Shown: positions 18,628-27,635 of the stretch, piece by piece
Position numbering within the stretch: position 1 is the stretch's first letter
Layout: every line of letters starts with the position of its first letter
NCBI RefSeq assembly: GCF_001280065.1
Contig: NZ_LGEA01000090.1
Coordinates: forward strand, 124,001 to 188,000
Length of the DNA stretch: 64,000 nucleotides
Direction: 5' to 3'
DNA from: Streptomyces sp. NRRL B-1140
GTDB taxonomy: Bacteria > Actinomycetota > Actinomycetes > Streptomycetales > Streptomycetaceae
The notes under the pieces: model-generated
Database searches by the model: none
Seen by the model: only the letters and a program-made list of their open reading frames with translations
What the model was told of the DNA's origin: nothing
Made by a program: the position numbers and the translations under genes

Positions 18628-18906
18628 ATGGCCATCGAGGTCCGCATCCCGACCATCCTCCGCACCTACACCGACGGTCAGAAGGCAGTGGAGGGCAAGG
18701 GAGACACCCTCGCCGAGCTCTTCACCGACCTCGAGAGCCGTCACGCCGGCATCCGGGCCCGCATCGTGGACGGCGACCAGCTGCGCCGCTTCGTCAACGT
18801 CTACCTCAACGACGAGGACGTCCGCTTCCTCGACGGCATCAACACCAAGCTGTCGGACGGCGACAACGTCACGATCCTGCCGGCCGTGGCCGGCGGCATG
18901 GTCTGA
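18628..18906 (+). CDS. cysO: MoaD/ThiS-family sulfur-carrier protein CysO
   Basis: The 92-residue ubiquitin-fold protein carries sulfur as a C-terminal thiocarboxylate for CysM. The ATG at 18628 is chosen because AGGAG precedes it by 11 bases. The fold is seen in VRIPTILRTYTDGQKAVEG and FVNVYLNDEDVRFLDGINT. The C-terminus reads AVAGGMV: two residues follow the Gly-Gly that must be terminal for activation. Removal of Met-Val, possibly by Mec, is therefore required. cysM follows after 6 bases. Confidence 0.9.
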   Translation: MAIEVRIPTILRTYTDGQKAVEGKGDTLAELFTDLESRHAGIRARIVDGDQLRRFVNVYLNDEDVRFLDGINTKLSDGDNVTILPAVAGGMV

Positions 18907-19863
<957 letters not shown>

Positions 19864-19891
19864 CCGACAGCGGCAGCCCGACGGCACCACG

Positions 19892-19920
19892 AAGGGCTGG
19901 AGTCCACGACTCCAGCCCTT
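19892..19920. terminator. Bidirectional terminator after cysM
   Basis: A 12-base-pair stem (AAGGGCTGGAGT) with a 5-base loop is followed by a pyrimidine-rich run. It lies between the convergent cysM and PemK-like genes. Confidence 0.8.
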
Positions 19921-19952
19921 TCCCCTCTTCTGCGCCCTTCTCCGGCCGGTGT

Positions 19953-20399
19953 TCAGCCCGCCAGGTACCGCACCTGGTCCCACAGCGTCGGATCCACCAC
20001 GCCGACCCGCCGCCGGAAACCCCACACCGGGACCTCCCGCAGCTCGTCCGTCTCCAGGAAACTCGCCCGCCCCCGGGCATCGCCGACCGAGCCCGGCGGC
20101 AGCGGGATCACGCCGGTGCGCCCGTCACGGAACCGGGTGGTGATCTTCACGACCGTCGCCCGCTCCCCGCGCACCGCCAGCACCAGACAGGGCCGGTCCT
20201 TCGTCCGGGCCTCGTCCTCGTAGGGCACGTCGGCCCACCAGATCTCCGCCGGCTGCGGCCGGCCCTCCGCGAGGACGGCCCCCGCGCTCCGGCCGCGCCG
20301 GGCCGACGGCCGCCGGCCCCGGCCCCAGCCGTCGACGAGCGTGGCGATGAGCGCGAGCAGCACCACCGCGGCGAGCGCCAGCCACCAGGACGTGTCCAT
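19953..20399 (-). CDS. PemK/MazF-like protein with an N-terminal membrane anchor
   Basis: The 148-residue protein begins with a membrane helix (WWLALAAVVLLALIATLVDG), then a basic linker. A PemK/MazF-like fold follows, seen in PAEIWWADVPYEDEARTKDRP, CLVLAVRG and a WDQVRYLAG tail. The start at 20399 places the anchor at the N-terminus. No antitoxin gene is adjacent. The anchor and lack of antitoxin make it unlike a plasmid-type toxin; an enzymatic RNase role is possible but unproved. Confidence 0.75.
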   Translation of the reverse strand: MDTSWWLALAAVVLLALIATLVDGWGRGRRPSARRGRSAGAVLAEGRPQPAEIWWADVPYEDEARTKDRPCLVLAVRGERATVVKITTRFRDGRTGVIPLPPGSVGDARGRASFLETDELREVPVWGFRRRVGVVDPTLWDQVRYLAG

Positions 20400-20613
20400 A
20401 CTGAAAGACGTTACCGGCGCCGCCCCTGCCACGCGCCCCCCTCACAGGGATCACCCCCGGCCATGCCAGCCGAACCGGTGACACCACAGGTGAGTTCGCC
20501 CACAACAGGCCTTGGCGGAGGAGCTACCGGAGGTTTTGCGCCTTACGCTCGACGGACCGCACGACCCCCGACGCCCCTCTCAGACTTATCCCGCCAGCGG
20601 AGGTTTCTGCTTC

Positions 20614-21366
20614 ATGAAGCTCACCGTCGTCGGCTGCTCGGGGTCGTTCCCGTCCGCGGAATCGGCCTGCTCGAGCTACCTCGTCGAGGCCGACGGCTTC
20701 CGGCTGCTTCTCGACCTGGGCAACGGTGCCCTGGGCGAGCTGCAGCGCCACTGCGGTCTCTACGACCTCGACGCGATCTTCCTCAGCCATCTGCACGCCG
20801 ACCACTGCATCGACATGTGCGCGTACTTCGTCGCGCGCTACTACCGCCACGACGGCGGCCGCTGCGATCCACTCCCCGTCTTCGGCCCCGAAGGCACGGA
20901 ACACCGGCTGACCACCGCCTACGCGGACACCCCCTCCGCCTCCTCCATGAGCGAGGTCTTCGACTTCCACACGGTCAAGCCGTCCACGTTCGAGATCGGC
21001 CCCTTCACGGTGCACACCGAGCGGGTGGCCCACCCCGTCGAGGCGTACGGCATCCGGATCGAGCACGACGGCAAGGCGCTGACGTACTCCGGCGACACCG
21101 GAGTGAGCCCCGCGCTGGACGAACTGGCCCGGGACACCGACCTGTTCCTGTGCGAGGCGGCGTTCACGCATGGCAAGGAGGACATCCCCGACCTGCACCT
21201 CAACGGCCGCGAGGCGGGGGAGACGGCGGCCCGGGCCGGTGCCCGCCGCCTGGTCCTCACCCACATCCCGCCGTGGACGGACCCCCAGGTCAACCTCGTC
21301 GACGCCCGCCAGGTCTACGACGGCCGGGTGGACCTGGCCGCGCCGGGGCAGACGTACGAGATCTGA
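20614..21366 (+). CDS. Metallo-beta-lactamase-fold hydrolase (RNase Z/phosphodiesterase-like)
   Basis: The 250-residue protein has the zinc motif HLHADH at residues 59-64, SGDTG (LTYSGDTGVSPALDELA) and a C-terminal LTHIPPWTDP His. The ATG at 20614 follows GGAGG by 11 bases. In actinobacteria a close relative sits upstream of rph and rdgB as here. The family includes tRNase Z and cyclic nucleotide phosphodiesterases; the substrate is not certain. Confidence 0.88.
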   Translation: MKLTVVGCSGSFPSAESACSSYLVEADGFRLLLDLGNGALGELQRHCGLYDLDAIFLSHLHADHCIDMCAYFVARYYRHDGGRCDPLPVFGPEGTEHRLTTAYADTPSASSMSEVFDFHTVKPSTFEIGPFTVHTERVAHPVEAYGIRIEHDGKALTYSGDTGVSPALDELARDTDLFLCEAAFTHGKEDIPDLHLNGREAGETAARAGARRLVLTHIPPWTDPQVNLVDARQVYDGRVDLAAPGQTYEI

Positions 21367-21377
21367 GCACCCCAGCA

Positions 21378-21414
21378 CGAAGGCCCCGGAACCACAGCGG
21401 TTCCGGGGCCTTCG
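21378..21414. terminator. Terminator between the MBL hydrolase and nagE2
   Basis: A perfect 16-base-pair stem (CGAAGGCCCCGGAACC) with a 5-base loop serves both convergent genes. Confidence 0.85.
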
Positions 21415-21426
21415 GCGTGCGGTGGG

Positions 21427-22689
21427 CTACTTCGCCTCCGCCTTCTGCAGCTCGGCGAGTTCCTCGTCGGACTCCCGGCCCGGCGTGGGCAGGTTGAACT
21501 TGGTGATCGCGAAGCGGAAGACCACGTAGTAGACCGCCGCGAAGCACAGGCCGACCAGGGCCAGCATCCACGGCTTGGTCGCGATGCCGAGGTTCAGCAG
21601 GAAGTCGATCGCGCCGGCGGAGAAGCCGAACCCGTCCTTCATGCCGAGCGCCCAGGTCAACGCCATGGAGACACCGGTGAGCACCGCGTGGATCGCGTAC
21701 AGCACCGGGGCGATGAACATGAACGTGAACTCGATCGGCTCGGTGACGCCGGTGACGAACGAGGTCAGCGCGAGGGAGAACATCATGCCGCCGACGACCT
21801 TGCGGCGCTCGGGCCGGGCACAGTGCACGATCGCCAGGCACGCGGCGGGGAGGGCGAACATCATGATCGGGAAGAAGCCCGTCATGAACTGCCCGGCGGT
21901 CGGGTCACCGGCCAGGAAGCGCGCGATGTCGCCGCTCTTCCCCTCGTAGGAGCCGGCCTGCAACCAGGGGAAGGAGTTCAGCAGGTGGTGCATGCCGATC
22001 GGGATCAGCGCACGGTTGGCCACACCGAAGATGCCCGCGCCGACCGCTCCGGAGCCGACCAGCCACTCACCGAAGTTGTGCAGGGCCGTGCCGAGGACGG
22101 GCCAGATGTAACCGAAGACGATGCCGATGACCAGGCCCGCGAAGGCCGACAGGATCGGCACCAGGCGGCGCCCGCCGAAGAAGCCCGCCCAGTCCGGCAG
22201 CTTGGTGCGGTAGAAGCGCTGGTAGAGCAGCGCCACGACGATGCCCATGACCACGCCGCCCAGCACCTTGGCGTCGGCCGGAGCCGCCACCATGACGGCC
22301 TTGCCGTCGACCTCCGCCGCCACCTTGGGCAGGGTCGGGTCGGTGAACGTGGCCAGCACGTTCTTGAAGACCAGGTAGCCGACCACGGCCGCGAGCGCCG
22401 TGGAGCCGTCCGACTTCTTGGCGAAACCGATCGCGATGCCCACGGCGAACAGCAGCGCCATGTTGTCGAGGATCGCGTTGCCACCGGCCGCCATGAAGCT
22501 CGCGATCTTGGTGAGGAACGCGGGGAACGACTCGCGCCCGAGCATGTCGGGGTTGCCGAGCCGGACCAGCAGCGCGGCGGCCGGCAGCACCGCCACCGGC
22601 AGCATGAGGCTGCGGCCGATCCGCTGCATGACGGCCATCACGGCCGAGCCCCTCTTCGGGCTCGCGGGCGCGGCGGTGTCTGTGGACAT
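21427..22689 (-). CDS. nagE2: PTS EIIC permease for N-acetylglucosamine
   Basis: The 420-residue membrane protein is the EIIC domain of the Glc/GlcNAc PTS family, with about ten hydrophobic segments and the signatures GRSLMLPVAVLPAAALLVRL and LGMKDGFGFSAGAIDFLLN. A separate EIIB (nagF) lies divergently, as known for the S. coelicolor GlcNAc system. The promoter region contains two sites matching the DasR operator. Only one EIIC gene is present, whereas I recall two (nagE1, nagE2) in S. coelicolor. Confidence 0.92.
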   Translation of the reverse strand: MSTDTAAPASPKRGSAVMAVMQRIGRSLMLPVAVLPAAALLVRLGNPDMLGRESFPAFLTKIASFMAAGGNAILDNMALLFAVGIAIGFAKKSDGSTALAAVVGYLVFKNVLATFTDPTLPKVAAEVDGKAVMVAAPADAKVLGGVVMGIVVALLYQRFYRTKLPDWAGFFGGRRLVPILSAFAGLVIGIVFGYIWPVLGTALHNFGEWLVGSGAVGAGIFGVANRALIPIGMHHLLNSFPWLQAGSYEGKSGDIARFLAGDPTAGQFMTGFFPIMMFALPAACLAIVHCARPERRKVVGGMMFSLALTSFVTGVTEPIEFTFMFIAPVLYAIHAVLTGVSMALTWALGMKDGFGFSAGAIDFLLNLGIATKPWMLALVGLCFAAVYYVVFRFAITKFNLPTPGRESDEELAELQKAEAK

Positions 22690-22795
22690 GAACTTCCTCC
22701 ATGGGGCACGGCGCCGCCCAGGAAGAATGCGACGGGGGACGGCGGCGTCTCAAAGAAAGGGGAACGCGGTATCCACCGCGCGACCTCCACCGGTG

Positions 22796-22811
22796 AGTGG
22801 TGTAGACCAGT
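22796..22811. promoter_or_regulatory. dre site 1 (DasR operator)
   Basis: AGTGGTGTAGACCAGT matches the DasR consensus ACTGGTCTAGACCAGT except at two positions. It lies 107 bases upstream of the nagE2 start codon. Confidence 0.88.
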
Positions 22812-22899
22812 TGTAGCACGGCAGACCGAACGAGTGGAACCCGCCGATTCCGCCCCCACCGCCACGATCACGCCCTCCGCTTTTGTCGAGAGGCGGACT

Positions 22900-22915
22900 C
22901 GTGGTGTAGACCAGG
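22900..22915. promoter_or_regulatory. dre site 2 (DasR operator)
   Basis: CGTGGTGTAGACCAGG is a second DasR-type palindrome, 104 bases from the first and 118 bases upstream of nagF. Having two suggests one for each divergent promoter. Confidence 0.82.
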
Positions 22916-23032
22916 CGTCCGACGGTCGCACGAACGTGACACCGTCCCATCGGCACCCCGACAGCGCCACTCGCGAAGAGGGGCCGACTGTGGGTTACTG
23001 CGACAAAGCGGTTCGGATCAGGGAGAACGAAC

Positions 23033-23266
23033 ATGGCCACCAAGGCTGAGAAGATCGTTGCCGGGCTCGGCGGCATCGACAACATCGAAGAGGTCGAAGG
23101 CTGCATCACCCGCCTCCGCACCGAGGTCGCGGACCCCTCCAAGGTCGACGAGACCGCCCTGAAGGCCGCCGGCGCCCACGGCGTCGTCAAGATGGGCACC
23201 GCGATCCAGGTCGTCATCGGCACCGACGCCGACCCCATCGCGGCGGAGATCGAAGACATGATGTGA
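23033..23266 (+). CDS. nagF: PTS EIIB component for N-acetylglucosamine
   Basis: The 77-residue cytosolic protein has the EIIB phosphorylation site Cys24 ([20 protein letters not shown]) and the glucose-family ending. GGGAG precedes the ATG by 7 bases. It transfers phosphate from EIIA to incoming GlcNAc through NagE2. Confidence 0.95.
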   Translation: MATKAEKIVAGLGGIDNIEEVEGCITRLRTEVADPSKVDETALKAAGAHGVVKMGTAIQVVIGTDADPIAAEIEDMM

Positions 23267-23370
23267 AGGGCCGGGATCGTCCCGGGCTTCACCCCCTGAG
23301 ACCCCCACCCCCACCGGGGCCCTCCCACCACGGGAAGGGCCCCTCCCGCGGTACGGATAGGCTCAGCCGC

Positions 23371-24108
23371 ATGTCTCGAATCGACGGCCGCACCCCCCAG
23401 CAGCTCCGCCCCATCACCATCGAGCGCGGCTGGAGCAAGCACGCCGAAGGCTCCGTCCTCGTCTCCTTCGGCGACACCAAGGTCCTCTGCACCGCCTCCG
23501 TCACCGAAGGCGTGCCCCGCTGGCGCAAGGGCAGCGGCGAAGGCTGGGTCACCGCCGAATACTCCATGCTGCCCCGCGCCACCAACACCCGCGGAGACCG
23601 CGAATCCGTCCGCGGCAAGATCGGCGGCCGCACCCACGAGATCAGCCGCCTCATCGGCCGCTCCCTGCGCGCCGTCATCGACTACAAGGCCCTCGGCGAG
23701 AACACCATCGTCCTCGACTGCGACGTCCTGCAGGCCGACGGTGGCACCCGCACGGCCGCCATCACCGGCGCCTACGTCGCACTCGCCGACGCCATCGCCT
23801 GGGCCCAGGGCAGGAAACTCATCAAGGCCGGCCGCAAGCCCCTCACCGGCACCGTCTCCGCCGTCTCCGTCGGCATCGTCGCAGGCGTCCCCCTCCTCGA
23901 CCTCTGCTACGAGGAAGACGTCAGGGCCGACACCGACATGAACGTCGTCTGCACCGGCGACGGCCGCTTCGTCGAGGTCCAGGGCACCGCCGAAGCCGAA
24001 CCCTTCGCCCGCGACGAACTCAACGCCCTCCTCGACCTCGCCGTCGCCGGCTGCGGCGAACTCGCCGCCCACCAGCGCACCGCGCTCGACGCCGTCCTCG
24101 AAAAGTAA
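23371..24108 (+). CDS. rph: Ribonuclease PH
   Basis: The 245-residue phosphorolytic 3' exoribonuclease trims tRNA 3' ends. Landmarks are [20 protein letters not shown] at the N-terminus, [20 protein letters not shown] and [20 protein letters not shown]. The start at ATG 23371 gives the exact expected N-terminus. It forms the usual rph-rdgB pair with a small lipoprotein between them. Confidence 0.96.
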   Translation: MSRIDGRTPQQLRPITIERGWSKHAEGSVLVSFGDTKVLCTASVTEGVPRWRKGSGEGWVTAEYSMLPRATNTRGDRESVRGKIGGRTHEISRLIGRSLRAVIDYKALGENTIVLDCDVLQADGGTRTAAITGAYVALADAIAWAQGRKLIKAGRKPLTGTVSAVSVGIVAGVPLLDLCYEEDVRADTDMNVVCTGDGRFVEVQGTAEAEPFARDELNALLDLAVAGCGELAAHQRTALDAVLEK

Positions 24109-24250
24109 AAGGCACACCAAGAAGAGTGCCCGGCACGGGCAACCGCGCCGAGCACACGCGCGTCTGAAGGAGTACGGGCGCACGGCTCACCCCTGTGCGC
24201 CCGGCCAGCCGCGGGCCCGACCGGCCCGACCGAACGAGAGGGACCGCTCC

Positions 24251-24649
24251 ATGGCCGCGAGCCGCCGACGCCGCACCGCAGCCGCCGCCGCCACCCTGGC
24301 GGCCGTCGCGCTGACCGCCGGACTCACCACCGGCTGCGCCGCCGTCGACAAGGCACTGGACTGCGTCCAGACCGCCGACGCCATCGCCGACAGCGTCACG
24401 GAACTCCAGCAGGCCGTCGACAGCGCATCCAGCGACCCGACGCAGCTGGACGAGTCCCTCGACTCCATCGACAAGAACCTCGGCGAGATCGGCGACAAGA
24501 CCGACAACGCGGACGTCGGCAAGGCCGTCGACGACCTGAACAAGGCCGTCGACAACGTCCGCACGTCGATCAAGAACGGCGACGAGACGCCCGACATCAG
24601 CCCGGTCACGGACGCGGCGGGTGAGTTGACGAAGGTGTGCACGCCGTAG
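24251..24649 (+). CDS. Small secreted lipoprotein
   Basis: The 132-residue protein begins with an Arg-rich signal peptide and a lipobox (GLTTGCAAVDK; acylated Cys29). The mature part is acidic and helical, with regularly spaced Asp/Ser/Leu (DSASSDPTQLDESLDSIDKN). The final Cys of LTKVCTP may pair with Cys of LDCVQ. GAGAGGGA precedes the start. Its function is unknown; it sits between rph and rdgB in the same direction. Confidence 0.85.
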   Translation: MAASRRRRTAAAAATLAAVALTAGLTTGCAAVDKALDCVQTADAIADSVTELQQAVDSASSDPTQLDESLDSIDKNLGEIGDKTDNADVGKAVDDLNKAVDNVRTSIKNGDETPDISPVTDAAGELTKVCTP

Positions 24650-24681
24650 CACTGCGAGGTGGTCGCCGGGTGCGGGTGCGT

Positions 24682-24722
24682 CGTGGTGACCCGCGCCGTT
24701 CCCCGCGCCCCTGACGGGGCGC
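24682..24722 (+). repeat. Interspersed GCGC-GTTCCCCGCGCCCC element
   Basis: The stretch around CGCGCCGTTCCCCGCGCCCC ends in a 7-base-pair hairpin (GCGCCCC-TGAC-GGGGCGC). A close copy, GCGCAGTTCCCCGCGCCCC plus hairpin, lies at 61577-61612. From memory this sequence is common between genes throughout Streptomyces genomes. The hairpin may also stop transcription of the lipoprotein gene. Confidence 0.6.
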
Positions 24723-24747
24723 GATCCCGCCCGGCGATACTGGGCCC

Positions 24748-25350
24748 ATGAGTCGCCTGATCCTCGCCACCCGCAACGCCGGAAAGATCACCGAACTTCG
24801 CGCGATCCTCGCCGAAGCCGGACTGCCCCACGAACTCGTCGGCGCCGACGCCTACCCGGACATCCCCGACGTCAAGGAAACGGGCGTGACGTTCGCCGAG
24901 AACGCCCTCCTCAAGGCCCACGCCCTGGCCCGGGCCACGGGCCTCCCGGCCGTCGCCGACGACTCCGGCCTCTGCGTCGACGTCCTCAACGGCGCCCCCG
25001 GCATCTTCTCCGCCCGCTGGTCCGGCCGCCACGGCGACGACAAGGCCAACCTGGACCTCCTCCTCGCCCAGCTCTCCGACATCGCCGAGGAACACCGCGG
25101 AGCCCACTTCGCCTGCGCGGCGGCCCTCGCCCTGCCGGACGGCACGGAGCGGGTGGTCGAGGGCCGGCTCCTCGGCACCCTCCGCCACGAGCCCACGGGC
25201 ACGGGCGGCTTCGGCTACGACCCGATCCTCCAGCCGGAGGGCGAGTCCCGCACCTGCGCGGAACTGACCCCCCAGGAAAAGAACGCGATCAGCCACCGGG
25301 GGAAGGCGTTCCGGGCGTTGGTGCCGGTGGTGCGGGAGCTGTTGGGCTGA
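24748..25350 (+). CDS. rdgB: XTP/dITP pyrophosphatase (Ham1/RdgB)
   Basis: The 200-residue enzyme hydrolyses non-canonical purine triphosphates, keeping inosine and xanthosine out of nucleic acids. Family motifs are present: LATRNAGKITEL at the N-terminus, VADDSGLCVDVLNGAPGIFSA and the GTGGFGYDPILQPEG region, plus ISHRGKAF near the end. Length is normal. It is followed by a terminator. Confidence 0.97.
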   Translation: MSRLILATRNAGKITELRAILAEAGLPHELVGADAYPDIPDVKETGVTFAENALLKAHALARATGLPAVADDSGLCVDVLNGAPGIFSARWSGRHGDDKANLDLLLAQLSDIAEEHRGAHFACAAALALPDGTERVVEGRLLGTLRHEPTGTGGFGYDPILQPEGESRTCAELTPQEKNAISHRGKAFRALVPVVRELLG

Positions 25351-25358
25351 GGAACGTG

Positions 25359-25389
25359 AGAGGGGGCCGCCCGATGGGTGGCCCCCTCT
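25359..25389 (+). terminator. Terminator after rdgB
   Basis: A 10-base-pair stem (AGAGGGGGCC) with an 11-base loop begins 9 bases past the stop. It ends 6 bases before the tRNA-Leu 3' end on the other strand, so it may also terminate or process that transcript. Confidence 0.7.
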
Positions 25390-25394
25390 GCGTG

Positions 25395-25479
25395 TGCGGC
25401 CGGTGGGACTCGAACCCACACGGGTGTGAACCCACTGGGACCTAAACCCAGCATGACTGCCAAATTCCATCACGGCCGC
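25395..25479 (-). tRNA. tRNA-Leu (anticodon UAG)
   Basis: On the minus strand the 85-base sequence folds as a class II tRNA. The acceptor stem GCGGCCG pairs with CGGCCGC, the anticodon arm is CTGGG-TTTAGGT-CCCAG with anticodon TAG, a long variable arm follows, and the T arm is GTGGGTTCGAGTCCCAC. The discriminator is A and CCA is not encoded. It lies 33 bases downstream of the HNH gene on the same strand. Confidence 0.95.
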
Positions 25480-25512
25480 TCAAAAACGGTCATGGTGCTC
25501 GACCGGCAGCGT

Positions 25513-26541
25513 TCAGTGTACGGGCTGAGCAAGGTACGCGACGAGAGGTGTCCTCGCTTTCCGGCGGCACCAGGTCTCAGTGAGCGCGTGACAGTTGGGG
25601 CAGAGATACCGCAGATTCTCCCGGCGGTTGTCGCGCCAGTCGCCATTGATGTGGTCGATCTGCAACGTGATCGGTTGCCCCAGCCACTCGCCCTCGTTGC
25701 CGCAGGTCCGGCATGAGTAGGGCACCCCGATCTCGACCAGGGCACGGTGGAGCTGAGACCTGTTGGTTCGTCCTGCACTGGAGGGCAGGACGACCAGTAC
25801 TCGTTGGGCGACGGGTGCGGGGGCCGGGCTCTCCGGTCGTGCCCAGGTCCTGCGCGTGAAGTGGCCGGTGTCCAGGTCGAGCCGGGAGGCCGCTCGCCTC
25901 ACGCGTCGATGGTTGGTGTCGTTCACCTCCAAGCCGAGACCGCGCATCACGTCGGCGTAGCTCGTGGAGCGTGCTACGAGTTCACGGAGTCTGTCCTCGC
26001 AGATCGCTACACGTCGGTGGGTGAAATGCGACGTGTCGATCCCGTGCCCCCGCAGCATGCGGCTCAGGGTTGCCCGCGAACGGCTGTCGTCCGGTACGCC
26101 CAAAGAACGAGCCACCCCCCGCACGCTCGTCGCCGTCGCTGTTGCTCTTTGGAGTTCTTGGAGGGTGAAGGGGAGGTCCAGATCGGTCCGGTTGATGCCG
26201 GGGAAGTGGCGGACGTCGATGCCCGCCGCGTGAATGCGGCGACGGATGTGCGACAGAGTGCCGCTGGCCGGCGCGGCGCCGAGTTTCAGAGCTACTTCGC
26301 GCAGGGATGATGACGAGGCTGCCGCTTCCGCGATGGCGGAGTCCGGGTACTTCCGATACGGGCTGCGTTTGACGAAGTGACTCGTGTCGAGTCCGCGCGC
26401 CGCCACTCTCTCTTGCAGCACGCGCCGTTGACCTCCACTGGTTTTGAGGCCGAGCCGACGCATCAGATCGGTCCAGTTGCGAGCCTTGGCTGCGGCCGCC
26501 GCCAGCCGCTCATCGTCGTAAGAGCTCGCTGTGTTCCGCAC
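25513..26541 (-). CDS. HNH endonuclease with four tandem HTH-like DNA-binding repeats
   Basis: The start is GTG 26541, chosen for AGGAGAGG 4 bases upstream, giving 342 residues. Four repeats of about 57 residues each end in a near-identical motif: LDTSHF (51-56), IDVRHF (108-113), IDTSHF (168-173) and LDTGHF (223-228). Each repeat starts with a short HTH-like helix pair (WTDLMRRLGL, SYADVMRGLGL). The C-terminus is a zinc-bound HNH nuclease: CRTC (277-280), QIDHINGD (D296, H297), CPNCH (314-318). It looks like a selfish or homing-type nuclease with modular specificity, but no intron or element ends are seen. Position beside tRNA-Leu fits an insertion hotspot. Confidence 0.85.
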   Translation of the reverse strand: MRNTASSYDDERLAAAAAKARNWTDLMRRLGLKTSGGQRRVLQERVAARGLDTSHFVKRSPYRKYPDSAIAEAAASSSSLREVALKLGAAPASGTLSHIRRRIHAAGIDVRHFPGINRTDLDLPFTLQELQRATATATSVRGVARSLGVPDDSRSRATLSRMLRGHGIDTSHFTHRRVAICEDRLRELVARSTSYADVMRGLGLEVNDTNHRRVRRAASRLDLDTGHFTRRTWARPESPAPAPVAQRVLVVLPSSAGRTNRSQLHRALVEIGVPYSCRTCGNEGEWLGQPITLQIDHINGDWRDNRRENLRYLCPNCHALTETWCRRKARTPLVAYLAQPVH

Positions 26542-26637
26542 GACACCTCTCCTCATTCCCCGACCACCCGTTCGTGGTCTCGCACGGAGTAACGAACCGT
26601 TTATCGGACGGTCACGCCCGGATATGTGCGAAAAGCG

Positions 26638-26676
26638 GAGCGGCTCGTACCGGAGTTTCACCGGTACGAGCCGCTC
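26638..26676 (-). terminator. Terminator after bcp
   Basis: A perfect 16-base-pair stem (GAGCGGCTCGTACCGG) closes a 7-base loop, 21 bases past the bcp stop on the minus strand. Confidence 0.85.
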
Positions 26677-26697
26677 TCGGGAACGATCAGTGGGGTC

Positions 26698-27165
26698 TCA
26701 GACCCCCAGGTCCTTGATGATCTTGGCTACGTGGCCCGTCGCCTTGACGTTGTACAGGGCGCGTTCGACCTTGCCCTCCTCGTCCACGACGATCGTGGAG
26801 CGGATGACGCCGACGACCGTCTTGCCGTACAGCTTCTTCTCGCCGAAGGCGCCGTAGGCCTCCAGGACCTGCTTGTCGGGGTCGGCCAGCAGCGTGACCT
26901 TCAGGGACTCCTTCTCGCGGAACTTCGCCAGTTTCTCCGGTTTGTCGGGGGAGATGCCGATGACGTCGTAGCCCGCGCCCGCCAGCAGCTCCAGGTTGTC
27001 CGTGAAGTCGCAGGCCTGCTTCGTGCAGCCCGGGGTGAGTGCGGCCGGGTAGAAGTACACGATGACCTTGCGGCCCTTGTGGTCCGCCAGGGACACCTCG
27101 GTGCCGTCGGCGTCGGGCAGGGTGAAGGCGGGGGCCACGTCCCCCGGCTGGAGTCGCTCGCTCAT
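26698..27165 (-). CDS. bcp: Thioredoxin-dependent peroxiredoxin, Bcp/PrxQ family
   Basis: The 155-residue peroxidase reduces hydroperoxides. The peroxidatic and resolving cysteines lie in YPAALTPGCTKQACDF (first and second Cys 5 apart, the PrxQ pattern). The C-terminal region follows the family. The start at 27165 matches the conserved N-terminus MSERLQPGDVAPAFTLPD. Confidence 0.95.
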   Translation of the reverse strand: MSERLQPGDVAPAFTLPDADGTEVSLADHKGRKVIVYFYPAALTPGCTKQACDFTDNLELLAGAGYDVIGISPDKPEKLAKFREKESLKVTLLADPDKQVLEAYGAFGEKKLYGKTVVGVIRSTIVVDEEGKVERALYNVKATGHVAKIIKDLGV

Positions 27166-27261
27166 CCCGCCAGGGTAACCGGGGGTGCTGACAGTGTGAT
27201 GAGCCGTGGAGCTGACAGACTGTCCCCCAGAGGCTTCACACCGACTTCGAAAGGCGACACG

Positions 27262-27591
27262 GTGGCGGACACGGCGGACACCAGGACCCCGGCGCAGATC
27301 GAGGCGGACATCAGGCGCCGCCGCGCGACCCTGGCCGAGACCCTCGACGAGATCGGGGTGCGGGTGCACCCGAAGACGATCGTCGGGGATGCCAAGGCCA
27401 AGGTCGCGTCCAACATCGATCACACCCTCGGGCGGGCCTACGTGGAGGTGAACCGGGCCGTCACCGATGTGCGGTCCCGGTTCGTGGACGAGGAGGGCGC
27501 GCCCCGGCTGGAGCGGGTCGTGCCGGTCGCGCTCGTCGTGGTGGGAGTGGTCGGGCTGCTCGCGGTCAGCACGCGGCGGCGCAAGGGCTGA
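27262..27591 (+). CDS. DUF3618 family membrane-anchored protein
   Basis: The GTG-started 109-residue protein has the DUF3618 signature RTPAQIEADIRRRRATLAET and one C-terminal membrane helix (VVPVALVVVGVVGLLAV). GAAAGG precedes it. Proteins of this family occur with membrane-associated phage-shock-like operons in actinobacteria. Function is unknown. It is divergent from bcp, with 96 bases between the two starts. Confidence 0.85.
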   Translation: MADTADTRTPAQIEADIRRRRATLAETLDEIGVRVHPKTIVGDAKAKVASNIDHTLGRAYVEVNRAVTDVRSRFVDEEGAPRLERVVPVALVVVGVVGLLAVSTRRRKG

Positions 27592-27635
27592 CCCGACTGC
27601 GTTCGCCGGCGGAGGAGACAGGTAGGTTTCAGGGC

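Larger units (their letters stand above)
22690..23032. promoter_or_regulatory. Divergent nagE2/nagF regulatory region
   Basis: The 343-base region between nagE2 and nagF holds two dre-like sites and no ORF. It should carry the promoters of both genes, repressed by DasR and released by glucosamine-6-phosphate. Confidence 0.7.
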
